Of a stretch of 64,000 bases of DNA, positions 18,545 through 28,001 are shown in pieces (within the stretch, counting starts at the first letter, position 1; each line of letters starts with the position of its first letter). The notes beneath the pieces are model-generated. The model ran no database searches. It saw only the letters and a list, made by a program, of their open reading frames with translations, and was not told the origin of the DNA. Source of the DNA: RPQJ01 sp963700045 (GTDB lineage Bacteria; Pseudomonadota; Gammaproteobacteria; Steroidobacterales; Steroidobacteraceae); the NCBI GenBank assembly GCA_963700045.1, contig CAVOWK010000025.1:62001-126000 (forward strand). The letters run 5' to 3'. The position numbers were made by a program, and so were the translations under genes.

Positions 18545-19324
18545 ATGAGCATGAAAGTGGCCGTCGTGACCGGCGCGGCGCAGGGTGTCGGTTTCGCCAC
18601 GTCGCAGCTCCTGGCGACGCTCGGCTACCGCGTAGTGATGACGGACGTGCAATCGCTGGACGGTCCCATGGCCTGTCTGCAGGCCGGGGGCGGCAAGGTC
18701 GAGGGCATGGTGGGCGACGTTTCGTCCGAGTCCTTCGTCGAATCGCTCGCGACCCGGGTGGCCCAGGCGCATGGCGCCGCGGACGTGCTCGTCAACAACG
18801 CGGGCATCAGCATGATCCAGCCGGCGGAGGACACTACCGCCGAACAGTGGCAGCGCGTGATGAACGTGAACCTGCTCGGGCCGTTCCTGCTCTGCAGGCA
18901 CTTCGGGCGGCAGATGCTCGGGCGGCGGTCAGGCAGCATCGTCAACGTGGCATCCGTCGCGGGGCTGGGCGGTGTGATTCATCGTGCGGCGTACAACGCC
19001 TCCAAGCACGGCCTGATCGGTCTCACGCGCACGCTGGCCGGTGAATGGGGCGGCCGCGGCGTTCGCGTCAACGCCGTGTGTCCCGGCTGGATCAAGACCG
19101 AGATGGACATCAAGGACATGGGCAGCGGCGCCTACACCGACGACGACATCATCGACCGCGTGCCGATGGCCCGCTTTGCGCGTCCGGCCGACGTCGCCGC
19201 GGCCATCGCGTTTCTCGCCGACAGCCAGAGCAGCGCATTCGTCAACGGCGTCAGCCTGCCCGTCGACGGCGGCTGGACCGGCGACGCCAGCTGGGACTCG
19301 CTGCGCCGGAAGACACGCGGCTGA
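18545..19324 (+). CDS. Short-chain dehydrogenase/reductase
   Basis: A 259-residue classical SDR with NAD(P)-binding VVTGAAQGVGFATS, the NNAG motif (VLVNNAGISM), and the catalytic Ser137, Tyr150 and Lys154 (YNASKHG). PVDGGWTGD is near the C-terminus as usual. Asp34 after the second strand (VMTDVQ) favours NAD(H) over NADP(H). It diverges from the MFS operon and precedes a secreted carboxylesterase by 47 bases. The substrate cannot be assigned. Confidence 0.88.
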   Translation: MSMKVAVVTGAAQGVGFATSQLLATLGYRVVMTDVQSLDGPMACLQAGGGKVEGMVGDVSSESFVESLATRVAQAHGAADVLVNNAGISMIQPAEDTTAEQWQRVMNVNLLGPFLLCRHFGRQMLGRRSGSIVNVASVAGLGGVIHRAAYNASKHGLIGLTRTLAGEWGGRGVRVNAVCPGWIKTEMDIKDMGSGAYTDDDIIDRVPMARFARPADVAAAIAFLADSQSSAFVNGVSLPVDGGWTGDASWDSLRRKTRG

Positions 19325-19371
19325 CCGGCAACGACGCAGGTCAGGCTGAAATTCTGGCGGGGGTGACATTC

Positions 19372-21000
19372 ATGGCTCGATTCACGGCACGGCGCATGTT
19401 GTGCGCGCTCCTCGGCAGCACCGTCTGCGCAGCAGTCTTCCTGACGCCAGCGCAGGCAACGGTCACGGCCGGCAACGCGACGCTGCTCGTGCAGACCGCG
19501 GAAGGCAAAGTCCAGGGCGTGTGCCGGCCACGGCGTGCGCGAATTCAAGGGCATTCCTTTCGCCGCGCCGCCCGTTGACGAGTTGCGCTTCGAGCCCCCT
19601 GCCCCGGTCGAACCCTGGCAAGGTGTGCTGGACGCCACGGCGATCCGTGATGCTTGCCCACAGGCCCGACGTTTCAACCTCACCGAGGAAAGCAATGTCG
19701 AGGACTGCCTGCACCTCAACGTCGCCGTGCCCACGGCACCCCACCAGGGTGCGCGTCCAGTGCTGGTCTGGTTCTACGGCGGCGCCTTCGTCGGCGGCTC
19801 GACCCGGCTCTATCCGATCGACTTCCTCGCGCGCGAAGGCGACATGGTCGTCGTTTCGGTCAATTACCGGCTCGGTCCGCTCGGCTTCATGGCGCATCCG
19901 GCGTTCGGCCGCGAAGCCAACGGCGGCTATGCGCTCGAAGACCAGCGTGCCGCACTGCGCTGGGTCCAGCGCAACATCGCGGCCTTCGGCGGCGACCCCG
20001 GCAACGTGACGATCGGTGGCGTCTCGGCCGGTGCCGCCAGCGTCTGCATGCATCTGATCTCGCCGGAACGCACGTCGGGCCTGTTCCACAAGGCGATCAT
20101 CCAGAGTGCCGGCTGCGCGTTCGACATGCGCAGCGTCGACGAAGGCGTCGAAGACGGGTCTCGCGGTCGCGCATCGCGTGGGTTGCGACGACCCGCAGAC
20201 GGCGCTGAAGTGCCTGCGCAGCAAGCCCGTGAAGGAACTCGTCGATGCCGGCACGGTGGTCGCCGGCGCCGATTACCGCGCCTTCGCGCCGATCTACGGC
20301 AATGGCACGGTGCCGCGGCCAGGGTGCGGAAGCACTGGCCAGCGGAAATTTCGTGCGTGTGCCGATCCTGAACGGCGGCGCCAGCCACGAGATGCGTCTC
20401 TACGTCGGTTACGAAGTCGAAGCCGGCGCCAGGATCACGCTCGACAACTACCAGGATCGACTGCGTGCGCTGTACGGCGACAACGCCGACACCGTGCTGG
20501 CGGCGTACCCGGCCGATCGCTATTCGTCCGTGCCGACTGCGCTCGGCACTGCCATGTCGGACTTCATGCCGTCCGGCGGTCTCAACAGCTGCCTGTTCCT
20601 GCGTACAGCCTGGCTCGCGTCGCGCTTCGTACCGGTGTACCAGTACGAATTTGCCGATGACGCGGCGCCGCCCGTCATGAAGGATCCCGGCTTCGAACTG
20701 GGGGCCGTGCACACGTCCGAGATGCCTTATCAGTTCCCTGGTTTCTCGAACACCAGCGTGCTCGACGGCCCGCCGCTCGCAGCGCCGCAGCAGGAACTCT
20801 CGAAGCAGATGGTCGCGTACTGGAGCAGCTTCGTTCACACGGGTCGTCCGGCGGGTGCCGGCTTGCCGGAGTGGAAGCCCTTTGACCGGTCGCGACAGGC
20901 GCTCAAGCTCAAGCCGGGTGCCGTCGGGATGTTCGACGCCTCCGCCGCGCACCAGTGCGCGATGTGGGAGCGGCTCTACCCGCAGGAGCTGGCGCGCTGA
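19372..21000 (+). pseudogene. Secreted type-B carboxylesterase; three frame breaks
   Basis: A carboxylesterase of the cholinesterase-like alpha/beta-hydrolase family with an N-terminal signal peptide (basic start, hydrophobic LCALLGSTVCAAVFL, then a TPAQA cleavage region). EFKGIPFAAPPV, the oxyanion-hole YGGAF, ALEDQRAALRWVQRNIAAFGGDP and the nucleophile elbow GGVSAGAAS are all present. GAVHTSEMPYQFPG holds the catalytic His. The frame moves by net +1 at about 19522, 20153 and 20320. Each break leaves the flanking conserved sequence intact, and one is a C-run where a single base too many explains it. The protein probably works in the periplasm or outside the cell on ester substrates. Confidence 0.8.
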
Positions 21001-21007
21001 GGAGCGG

Positions 21008-21931
21008 CTAGACCGGCTGGACCGGCGGGATCGGCGTGGCCAGGCCGCCGAGCCAGTCCATGAAGACCTTCACCCGGTCGATGGCGTAGGCGTCCTGGCG
21101 GCAGATCACGCCCCAGGCGCCCGGGCATGTCACCTGGTGTTGCACGGGTTGCACCAGGCGGCCGGCTGCCAGGTCGTCCTCGGCGTAGGGCCCATTCACC
21201 AGCGCAACCCCGCGGCCCTCCAACGCGATCTCGAGCGCCACGGCGAGCGTGTCGACGACGATCGCGGGCCGTGTCGCGTACTGCAGCTGCGCCGTTTCGA
21301 ACCAGATGTCCCAGTTGTGCTGTTCCGAGTAAATCTCGACCAGCGGGAGATCGAGCAGTTGCGCCGCCGTCGGCGCCGGACCGAGCCTGGCCGCGAGTGC
21401 CGGACTGCACACCGGTTTCAGCGTGTATTCGAACAGTGGCACCCAGCGGTATTCCGGGCCCGGCACCTCCGGGCAGTAGACGAGCCCGACGTCGGCGCTC
21501 GATTCGTCGAAGTCCCACTCGAATGCGCAGGTGCTGAGTTGCAACCGAACGTCCGGATGACGTGCCACGAAATCGGGCAGCTTGCGTGCCAGCCAGCGGA
21601 TCGAAGCAGTCACGTAGGTCTGCACCCGTAGCGGGGTGCCTGCACGCGTGCGGCGAACGGTCTCGGCGCCCTCGATCAGCATCTCGAGCGCGGTTCGCAC
21701 GTGCTTGTAGAGCAACCGGCCCTCGGCGGTCGGCACCAGCGAACGTCCGGTGCGGGAGAACAGCGGCACGCCGAGGTCCTGCTCGAGCACCTGGATCTGG
21801 TAGCTCACCGCCGGGTGCGTCAGGCACAGTTCTTCGGCCGCCTCGCGCACGCTTTCGCGGCGCGTCGTGGCCTCGAAGCCCTTCAGGGCATTCAAGGGCG
21901 GCAGCTTCCGCAGGTCGATCTTGTTGCGCAA
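21008..21931 (-). CDS. LysR-family regulator, GcvA-like
   Basis: A 307-residue LysR protein. The N-terminal helix-turn-helix reads LPPLNALKGFEATTRRESVREAA...THPAVSYQIQVLEQDLG, as in the GcvA/AmpR branch, followed by a periplasmic-binding-type effector domain. I place the start at a TTG (21931) because GGAGAAC lies 6 bases upstream and it gives the expected LPPLNAL distance; the longer frame to 22054 overlaps the oxidoreductase gene. It lies 13 bases after that gene's stop and so may be the last gene of the long minus-strand operon that begins with aldehyde dehydrogenase. It ends 7 bases from the convergent esterase. Confidence 0.85.
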   Translation of the reverse strand: MRNKIDLRKLPPLNALKGFEATTRRESVREAAEELCLTHPAVSYQIQVLEQDLGVPLFSRTGRSLVPTAEGRLLYKHVRTALEMLIEGAETVRRTRAGTPLRVQTYVTASIRWLARKLPDFVARHPDVRLQLSTCAFEWDFDESSADVGLVYCPEVPGPEYRWVPLFEYTLKPVCSPALAARLGPAPTAAQLLDLPLVEIYSEQHNWDIWFETAQLQYATRPAIVVDTLAVALEIALEGRGVALVNGPYAEDDLAAGRLVQPVQHQVTCPGAWGVICRQDAYAIDRVKVFMDWLGGLATPIPPVQPV

Positions 21932-21944
21932 ACGGTTCTCCGGC

Positions 21945-23003
21945 TCAGGGCACCAGCACGATCTTGCCTGTCTGCGCCTTGCCGAGGAAGTCGGATTGCG
22001 CCACGGCGATGTCTGCGAGCGGGTAAACGGCACGGACCACCGGTTGCAGCGCACCCTGCTGGATCAGGTCCACCAGGCGAGCGAACACCGCTGGTGTCGT
22101 CACCGTGCAACCCAGCAGCCGCAGGTCCTTGAGATAGAGCGTGCGCAGATCGAGCGGCACGACGGGCCCGGCGATCGCTCCTGCGACGGCATAGCGTCCG
22201 CCTCGCTTCAGCACGTCCAGCAGGTCGGCGAATGCCGCACCACCGACCACATCGACGACCACGTCCACCGATTCGCGGCCGAGCGCGTGGACGAGGTTCG
22301 CGCCGCGCTCTACCGTCTGCTGTGCGCCAAGAGCGACGACATCCCGTGCCTTGTCGTACGTCGTCACGGCGATGACGCGAGCCCCGCGCAGCCGAGCCAG
22401 TTGCACGACCGCGGAACCGACCCCGCCCGAGGCTCCCGTCACGAGCACGGTTTCACCCTGGGCGACGTCCGCGCGGGTGAGGAGATTCTCGGCCGTGCCG
22501 TAGGCGCACGGGAACGAGGCCAGTTCGACGTCCGTCAATGCGCTCTCGACCAGGCATGCGTTGTTCGCTGGCACGGTGACGAACTCGGCAAACCCGCCGT
22601 CGCGTTCCAGTCCGACATAACCGACGCCTTGCAACGACCCGTCGGCCGGGCGCAGTACCGGATCGACGATCACGCGCTGGCCGATCCTTGCCGCGGCGAC
22701 GCCCGCGCCGACGGCGACGATCCGACCGCACACGTCGGTGCCCTGGATGCGCGGAAAAACGAACGGGTTACCGGCCCAGCCGCCGTCCGTTGCCTCGCGC
22801 GCCGTCTGCGCCACGGAATCCGCGGTCGCCGTCGTCACCGACTTTGAATACCAGCCAATCCGCGTATTGATGTCCGTGTTGTTGACGGCTGCAGCGCCGA
22901 CCTGCACCAGCACCTCGCCCGCCGCGGGCGTTGGCACAGGAACGTCGTCGCGGTACTCGAGCTGCTCGAGGCCACCGTGGCCCTTGAGCAGGACTGCTTT
23001 CAT
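21945..23003 (-). CDS. Zinc-type alcohol dehydrogenase / quinone oxidoreductase family protein
   Basis: A medium-chain reductase of about 352 residues. The N-terminal GroES-like domain (MKAVLLKGHGG..., PAAGEVLVQVGAAAVNNTDIN) precedes a Rossmann domain with VTGASGGVGSAVVQLARLRG. FPRIQGTDVCGRIVAVG is the usual link motif. An insertion around residues 60-90 matches a subgroup of zinc-lacking quinone-oxidoreductase-like proteins. The start is taken at ATG 23003; ATG 23018 in frame is an alternative, and neither has a strong ribosome site, consistent with coupling to the gfa-like gene upstream. Substrate unknown. Confidence 0.82.
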   Translation of the reverse strand: MKAVLLKGHGGLEQLEYRDDVPVPTPAAGEVLVQVGAAAVNNTDINTRIGWYSKSVTTATADSVAQTAREATDGGWAGNPFVFPRIQGTDVCGRIVAVGAGVAAARIGQRVIVDPVLRPADGSLQGVGYVGLERDGGFAEFVTVPANNACLVESALTDVELASFPCAYGTAENLLTRADVAQGETVLVTGASGGVGSAVVQLARLRGARVIAVTTYDKARDVVALGAQQTVERGANLVHALGRESVDVVVDVVGGAAFADLLDVLKRGGRYAVAGAIAGPVVPLDLRTLYLKDLRLLGCTVTTPAVFARLVDLIQQGALQPVVRAVYPLADIAVAQSDFLGKAQTGKIVLVP

Positions 23004-23043
23004 GGTGTGCGGAATCATGGTGTGGACACGCAGCGGCAAGTGG

Positions 23044-23442
23044 TCATTGCCAGCCCGCGCGCTGATATCCCTCGTCGGGGATCACGTAATAGTCGCCCTT
23101 GTCGGCGCAGAAGATGTGGCCTTCGGTGACCAGGCCGGTGGGCCCGTCGAACAGGCCGGTGGCGATTGAAATCCGCTCCGGCTGTGCATCCGCCTGCCAG
23201 AACAGCGTCGACCCGCATTTCGAGCAGAATGCCCGTCGTGCGGTGTTCGACGCTCGATACCAGCGCACCTGTGAGCCGCGCACCAGCTTGAAATCGCTCG
23301 TCGCCGCGCTGGTCGCGGACAGATAGTGCCCGGTCTGCTTGCGGCACTGCGTGCAGTGGCAGGCGATCGAGTCGCGCAACGGACCGTGCACATCGAATGC
23401 GGTCTCGCCACAGAGGCAGGAGCCGCGGTGAATGGTGGTCAT
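23044..23442 (-). CDS. GFA (glutathione-dependent formaldehyde-activating) family protein
   Basis: A 132-residue zinc protein of the Gfa/CENP-V fold. Its cysteines are arranged as SCLCGETAF, CHCTQCRKQTG and FCSKCGSTLFW, with the two zinc sites expected for the family. Gfa was described as condensing formaldehyde with glutathione, but most homologues are uncharacterised. GAGGAAAA precedes the ATG, and the start overlaps the cobT stop (ATGA). In a locus whose flavoprotein demethylases can release formaldehyde, a protective role is attractive but unproven. Confidence 0.85.
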   Translation of the reverse strand: MTTIHRGSCLCGETAFDVHGPLRDSIACHCTQCRKQTGHYLSATSAATSDFKLVRGSQVRWYRASNTARRAFCSKCGSTLFWQADAQPERISIATGLFDGPTGLVTEGHIFCADKGDYYVIPDEGYQRAGWQ

Positions 23443-25307
23443 GCCGTTTTCCTCGCCCGGGCCTGCAACTTCATGCCCGGCGCAATGAAGAGATCGGCGA
23501 GCTGCTCGATCATCGCGTTGCCGAGCTGCTCGACATCGGCAATCGCAACAGCCCGCTGGTAGAAGTCCGTCACGTCGTGACCGATGCCGATCGCAACCAG
23601 TTCCACGGCCGAGCGGGTCTCGATCCACTTCACGACGTTGCGCAGATGCTGCTCCAGGTATCCGCCTGGATTCGCCGAGAGCGTCGCCTCGCACAACGGC
23701 ACGCCGTCCGAAATCGCCATCAGGATCCGGCGCTGCTCGTTGCGGCGCAGGAGGCGCTCGTGTGCCCAGAGCAGGGCCTCGCCATCGACGTTGTCCTTGA
23801 GCAGGTCTTCCTTGAGCATCACGCCGAGGTGCCGGCGGGCGCGGCGATACGGCACATCCGCCGGCTTGTAGACGATGTAACGCAGGTCCGTGAGGCGACC
23901 CGGAGCGGAAGGACGGCCGGCTTTCAGCCAGTCCTCGCGCGACTGCCCGCCGCTCCACTTCTGCGTAGTGAACCCGAGGATTTCGACCTTGACGCCGCAG
24001 CGCTCGAGCGTGCGCGCGAGGACGTCGGCACAGAGTGCCGCCACCATGATGGGCCGGCCGCGCATCGAGCCCGAGTTGTCGAGCAGGACGGTGACGACCG
24101 TGTCCTTGAAATCGGTGTCTGATTCTTCGCGAAACGCGAGCGGTGCCAGCGGGTCGGTGACGACGCGCGCGAGGCGGGCCGGGTCGAGCGTGCCCTCCTC
24201 CAGGTCGAACTGCCAGCGCCGCGTCTGCCGGGCGAGCAGCAGGCGTTCGAGCTTGATGGCGAGCCGCGCCACGGCTGGCTGCAACGCGCGCGATTCGCGG
24301 TCGAGGTTGCCGCGCAACTGGCCGACCTCGTCCTCCGTGCACAACTCCGTCGCGCCCACGATCTCATCGTGCGCCGTGGTGAAGACGCGGTAATGACGGT
24401 TCGGGTGATCGGAGTCGTCGTGCATCGGCTCGCGCTGCATGCGCTCGCCCGCGGGCTCGGCTTCCGGTTTGCGCCCGGGCTCGTCCTTCGCGTCGAGTCG
24501 CGATCCCACGACTTCGCCCGCGTTGAGTTCCGGCGCGTCCTGCTCCATTGCGCCAGTCTGCTTCTTGACCGCCCCAAGTGGGTCGGTGGCGGATTCGTCG
24601 CCGGGAAGGACGGCCTCGATCGTCTTGACCGCAGACTTGCGCCGTTCCGCTGCCGCACCGAGTTCGTGGCCCAGGTCGAGGTCCTCGACCAGGTCGTGGA
24701 CTGCAAATGCGTAGCGCTGCTGGTCATCGACGCTTGCCGCGAGCATCTCGAGGCCAGCCTCGGCACGCTTACGCAGGTCGTCCCGCCAGCGCAGCATGAG
24801 TTCGGCTGCCGCGGGCGGCGGCGGCAGGCCCGTGAGCTTCTCGCGAACCAGCAGGGCCAGGGCCTGCGCCATCGGTGAAGGGCGCGCGCCGAACGGCGTC
24901 GAGCCCGTCTTGCGCGTCAACTGCTCGACCAGCGCAGCGGTGAGGTTCTGCGCGACACCTGCCAGGACATTGCTGCCCAGCGACTGGCAGCGCATGTCTT
25001 CGACCGCATCGAAGATTTCCCGCGCGCGGTAGCCGGTGGGCCGGAACCGGGCATGCAGCACCGGGTCGTGATACGCGCTGCGCAGCGCCAGGTGATCGGC
25101 ATGACCACGAACGCGGGCCGCATCAGCTGCGGTGAGAGGCCATTTCACCGGCGGCAGTCGCACCGAGTTCGAGGCCTGGCCGGGCAGGCTCGGCCCGAAC
25201 GTGACGTCGAGCTCTTTCGCTCCCGCCAGCGCACGCGTGGCCTGCACCAGCGCACGCTCGCCGCGTTCTGCGGGAGCGAGCGGCGCCTGGTGTGGCCGGT
25301 TGCTCAA
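23439..25307 (-). CDS. cobT: Aerobic cobaltochelatase subunit CobT
   Basis: A 622-residue VWA-domain subunit that, with CobS, forms the ATPase ring driving CobN to insert cobalt into hydrogenobyrinate diamide. The C-terminal VWA domain contains the MIDAS-type VLLDNSGSMRGRPI. The stretch from ILMAISDGVPL through GYLEQHLRNVV to AIGIGHDVTDFYQRA is diagnostic for CobT. A low-complexity acidic middle (about residues 240-310) is usual. The start is a TTG at 25307 that overlaps the cobS stop (TTGA), giving a frame consistent with coupling. No cobN is in the window. Confidence 0.92.
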   Translation of the reverse strand: MSNRPHQAPLAPAERGERALVQATRALAGAKELDVTFGPSLPGQASNSVRLPPVKWPLTAADAARVRGHADHLALRSAYHDPVLHARFRPTGYRAREIFDAVEDMRCQSLGSNVLAGVAQNLTAALVEQLTRKTGSTPFGARPSPMAQALALLVREKLTGLPPPPAAAELMLRWRDDLRKRAEAGLEMLAASVDDQQRYAFAVHDLVEDLDLGHELGAAAERRKSAVKTIEAVLPGDESATDPLGAVKKQTGAMEQDAPELNAGEVVGSRLDAKDEPGRKPEAEPAGERMQREPMHDDSDHPNRHYRVFTTAHDEIVGATELCTEDEVGQLRGNLDRESRALQPAVARLAIKLERLLLARQTRRWQFDLEEGTLDPARLARVVTDPLAPLAFREESDTDFKDTVVTVLLDNSGSMRGRPIMVAALCADVLARTLERCGVKVEILGFTTQKWSGGQSREDWLKAGRPSAPGRLTDLRYIVYKPADVPYRRARRHLGVMLKEDLLKDNVDGEALLWAHERLLRRNEQRRILMAISDGVPLCEATLSANPGGYLEQHLRNVVKWIETRSAVELVAIGIGHDVTDFYQRAVAIADVEQLGNAMIEQLADLFIAPGMKLQARARKTA

Positions 25308-26287
25308 ACGACCTTCACGCGGGTGATCGCCTCCGGCAATTCGGCGGCGAACGCTCGCTGGTAGAACTCGGCGACGGTCGGCCGCTCGAGTTCGTCGCAC
25401 TTGTTGAGGAAGGTGACGCGGAACGCGAGGCCGATGTCGCCGAAGATCTGCGCGTTCTCGGCCCAGGCGATCACCGTGCGCGGACTCATCACGGTGGAGA
25501 TGTCGCCGTTCATGAAGCCGTTGCGCGTCATGTCGGCCACGCGGACCATGGCCATGATCGTGCGCCGCCCCTCGGTCGTGTCGTAGGCGGGCGTCTTGGC
25601 CAGCACGATCGCCGCTTCGGCGTCGTGGTCGAGGTAATTGAGCGTGGTGACGATCGACCAGCGGTCCATCTGGCCCTGGTTGATCTGTTGCGTGCCGTGG
25701 TACAGGCCGCTGGTGTCGCCGAGACCGATCGTGTTGCTGGTCGCAAACAGGCGGAAGAACGGGTGCGGGCTGATGATGCGGTTCTGGTCGAGCAGCGTCA
25801 GCTTGCCGCTGGCCTCGAGCACGCGCTGGATCACGAACATCACGTCCGGGCGGCCCGCATCGTACTCGTCGAACACGAGCGCGATCGGTCGCTGCAGTGC
25901 CCAGGGCAGCAGGCCTTCACGGAATTCCGTGACCTGCCGGCCGTCCTTGACCACGATCGCATCGCGGCCGACGAGATCGATGCGGCTCACGTGGCCGTCG
26001 AGGTTGATGCGGATCAGCGGCCAGTTGAGCCGCGCGGCCACCTGTTCGACGTGGGTCGACTTACCCGTGCCGTGGTAACCCTGCACCATCACGCGCCGGT
26101 TGTGGCGGAATCCCGCGAGGATCGCCAGCGTCGTGTCGGGATCGAAACGGTAGCTGTCGTCGCGGTCGGGCACGTATTCGCTGTGCTGCGAAAACGCCGG
26201 CACCATCATGTCGCTGTCGACGCCGAAGTCGCGCGCCGGGATCTCGCTGTCCGGCCGCAGGAGCACGAGGTCGTCGGAAGCCGTCAT
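25304..26287 (-). CDS. cobS: Aerobic cobaltochelatase subunit CobS
   Basis: A 327-residue MoxR-type AAA+ ATPase. Walker A is GYHGTGKST, Walker B is ALVFDEYDAGRPD, and FATSNTIGLGDTSGLYHG carries the sensor region that marks CobS. It pairs with CobT to power cobalt insertion in the oxygen-dependent cobalamin pathway. It starts one base after the aldehyde dehydrogenase stop, with no ribosome site of its own, so translation is probably coupled. Cobaltochelatase genes in a methyl-transfer neighbourhood suggest corrinoid supply for the MttB/corrinoid-protein system. Confidence 0.93.
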   Translation of the reverse strand: MTASDDLVLLRPDSEIPARDFGVDSDMMVPAFSQHSEYVPDRDDSYRFDPDTTLAILAGFRHNRRVMVQGYHGTGKSTHVEQVAARLNWPLIRINLDGHVSRIDLVGRDAIVVKDGRQVTEFREGLLPWALQRPIALVFDEYDAGRPDVMFVIQRVLEASGKLTLLDQNRIISPHPFFRLFATSNTIGLGDTSGLYHGTQQINQGQMDRWSIVTTLNYLDHDAEAAIVLAKTPAYDTTEGRRTIMAMVRVADMTRNGFMNGDISTVMSPRTVIAWAENAQIFGDIGLAFRVTFLNKCDELERPTVAEFYQRAFAAELPEAITRVKVV

Positions 26288-26288
26288 G

Positions 26289-27785
26289 TCATGAACCCAG
26301 GTGAATCCACGCCGACTTCACCTGCGTGTAGCTCAACAGGCCCTCGAGGCACTTGTCGCCGCCCTGCCCGGATTGCTTGTGGCCGAGGAAGGGGGACGTC
26401 GGGTCGCCGTGGTCGAAGCAGTTGACGTAGGTCGTGCCGGCCTCGAGCCCGCGCACGGCTTCGTGCGCCGAGCGCAGGTTGCTGGTCCAGACCGAACCGG
26501 CGAGGCCATAGATCGTGTCGTTGGCGATGCGCAGCGCATCCTGCAGGCCATCCACCTCGATCAGTGCCGCGACCGGCCCGAAGATCTCTTCCTGTGCGAT
26601 CGTCATGCGGTTATCGACCTTGGTGAACAACGCCGGGTTCACGTAGAAGCCCGGCCGGTCCGGCACGTCGCCGCCGAACTCGAGCTTGGCGCCCTCTTCG
26701 CGGCCCTTGGCGATGTATCCCAGCACCCGCTCGTGCTGCTTCTTCGTAACCAGCGGCCCCATGTTCGTCTCGGGATCGAGCGGGTCGCCGGCGACGTAGG
26801 CTTTCTGTCCGCGCTCGATGAAGCGGGCCGTGAATTCCTTCACGATGCGCTTGTCGACCAGCAGGCGCGAACCGGCGCTGCAGACTTCACCCATCACGCC
26901 GAAGACACCGTTGATGGCGTAGGTGACCGCGCGATCCATGTCTTCGAGATCCGCGAGGAAAATCTGCGGCGACTTGCCGCCGCATTCGAGACTCACGCGC
27001 TTCATGTTCGACTGGCCGGCATAGACCAGCATCTTCTTGCCGGTCACCGTCGAGCCGGTGAACGAGATCTTGGCGACGTCGTTGTGCAGCGCGAGCGGTG
27101 CGCCCGCATCGGCGCCGTAGCCGTTGATCACGTTGAGCACGCCCGGAGGAGCGCCGGCTTCGACGAAGAGTTCGGCCAGCAGCAGGGCCGACAACGGCGC
27201 CTGCTCGGCGGGCTTCAGCACGACGGAATTACCGGCGGCAAGTGCCGGGGCAATCTTCCAGGCGATCTGCATCAGCGGGTAGTTCCACGGCGTGATGCAG
27301 CCGACCACGCCGAGCGGCTCACGCAGCGTGTAGTGAAAGGCATCGACTGCGGTCGCGGTGACCGTGCCTTCGACCTTGTCCGACAATTCGGCGAAGTAGC
27401 GGAAGGTCAGCGCGGACTGCGGCACGTCCACGGCCACCATGTCCCGCACGGGCTTGCCCATGCACAGCGAGTCGAGCAGCGTGAAGCGCGCGGCGTGCTG
27501 CTCGATCAGGGCCGCGAGTCGATTCAGGACATCGAGCCGATCGCGCGGAGCCATCCGGCGCCAGGTGCCTTCCCTGAACGCGCGACGCCCACTGGCGACC
27601 GCTGCGTCGATGTCCGTCGCGTCGCCCGCGGCGACCTCGCACAGTGGCTCGGCCGTGGCCGGGTTGACGACGGTGAACCGCCCGGTCCGGGCCGCAACGT
27701 GTTCGCCGTGAATGAAGTGACCGGTCGAATAGCGCAGCTCGGCGGCCAGACGGTGCCACTCGGCGCGGCTTTGCGGATCGGGCAT
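26289..27785 (-). CDS. Aldehyde dehydrogenase, betaine-aldehyde dehydrogenase-like
   Basis: A 498-residue NAD(P) aldehyde dehydrogenase. It has GCITPWNYPLMQIAWKIAPA, the nucleotide loop FTGSTVTGKKML, the general-base Glu in SLECGGKSPQIF, and the catalytic Cys in GVMGEVCSAGSRLLV. QEEIFGPVAALI and PFLGHKQSGQGGDKCLEG complete the family pattern and resemble betaine-aldehyde and other amino-aldehyde dehydrogenases. AGAGG precedes the ATG. It is first in the cobS-cobT-gfa operon and diverges from mttB across 216 bases. A betaine-aldehyde role would join choline oxidation to the demethylation genes, but the substrate is inferred from context. Confidence 0.88.
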   Translation of the reverse strand: MPDPQSRAEWHRLAAELRYSTGHFIHGEHVAARTGRFTVVNPATAEPLCEVAAGDATDIDAAVASGRRAFREGTWRRMAPRDRLDVLNRLAALIEQHAARFTLLDSLCMGKPVRDMVAVDVPQSALTFRYFAELSDKVEGTVTATAVDAFHYTLREPLGVVGCITPWNYPLMQIAWKIAPALAAGNSVVLKPAEQAPLSALLLAELFVEAGAPPGVLNVINGYGADAGAPLALHNDVAKISFTGSTVTGKKMLVYAGQSNMKRVSLECGGKSPQIFLADLEDMDRAVTYAINGVFGVMGEVCSAGSRLLVDKRIVKEFTARFIERGQKAYVAGDPLDPETNMGPLVTKKQHERVLGYIAKGREEGAKLEFGGDVPDRPGFYVNPALFTKVDNRMTIAQEEIFGPVAALIEVDGLQDALRIANDTIYGLAGSVWTSNLRSAHEAVRGLEAGTTYVNCFDHGDPTSPFLGHKQSGQGGDKCLEGLLSYTQVKSAWIHLGS

Positions 27786-28001
27786 GGAAGACCTCTGGAA
27801 ATCGGGGGGCGCAGGTCATGGCGACCGGCGCGCAAGTTTACCGACTTCGGGGGCCTCGCGACCGGTCGACTGGACGGTTTGGCAGCGGCTGCTTTTCCCG
27901 GTTGGTAGATAAAACTTTAGGCGGCTGGCCGCGCTATTGTGCGAGTCTTGCGGGCGCCAGGACAGGTTCCCTGCCCGGCGCCGACACCTACGGAGTGGCA
28001 C

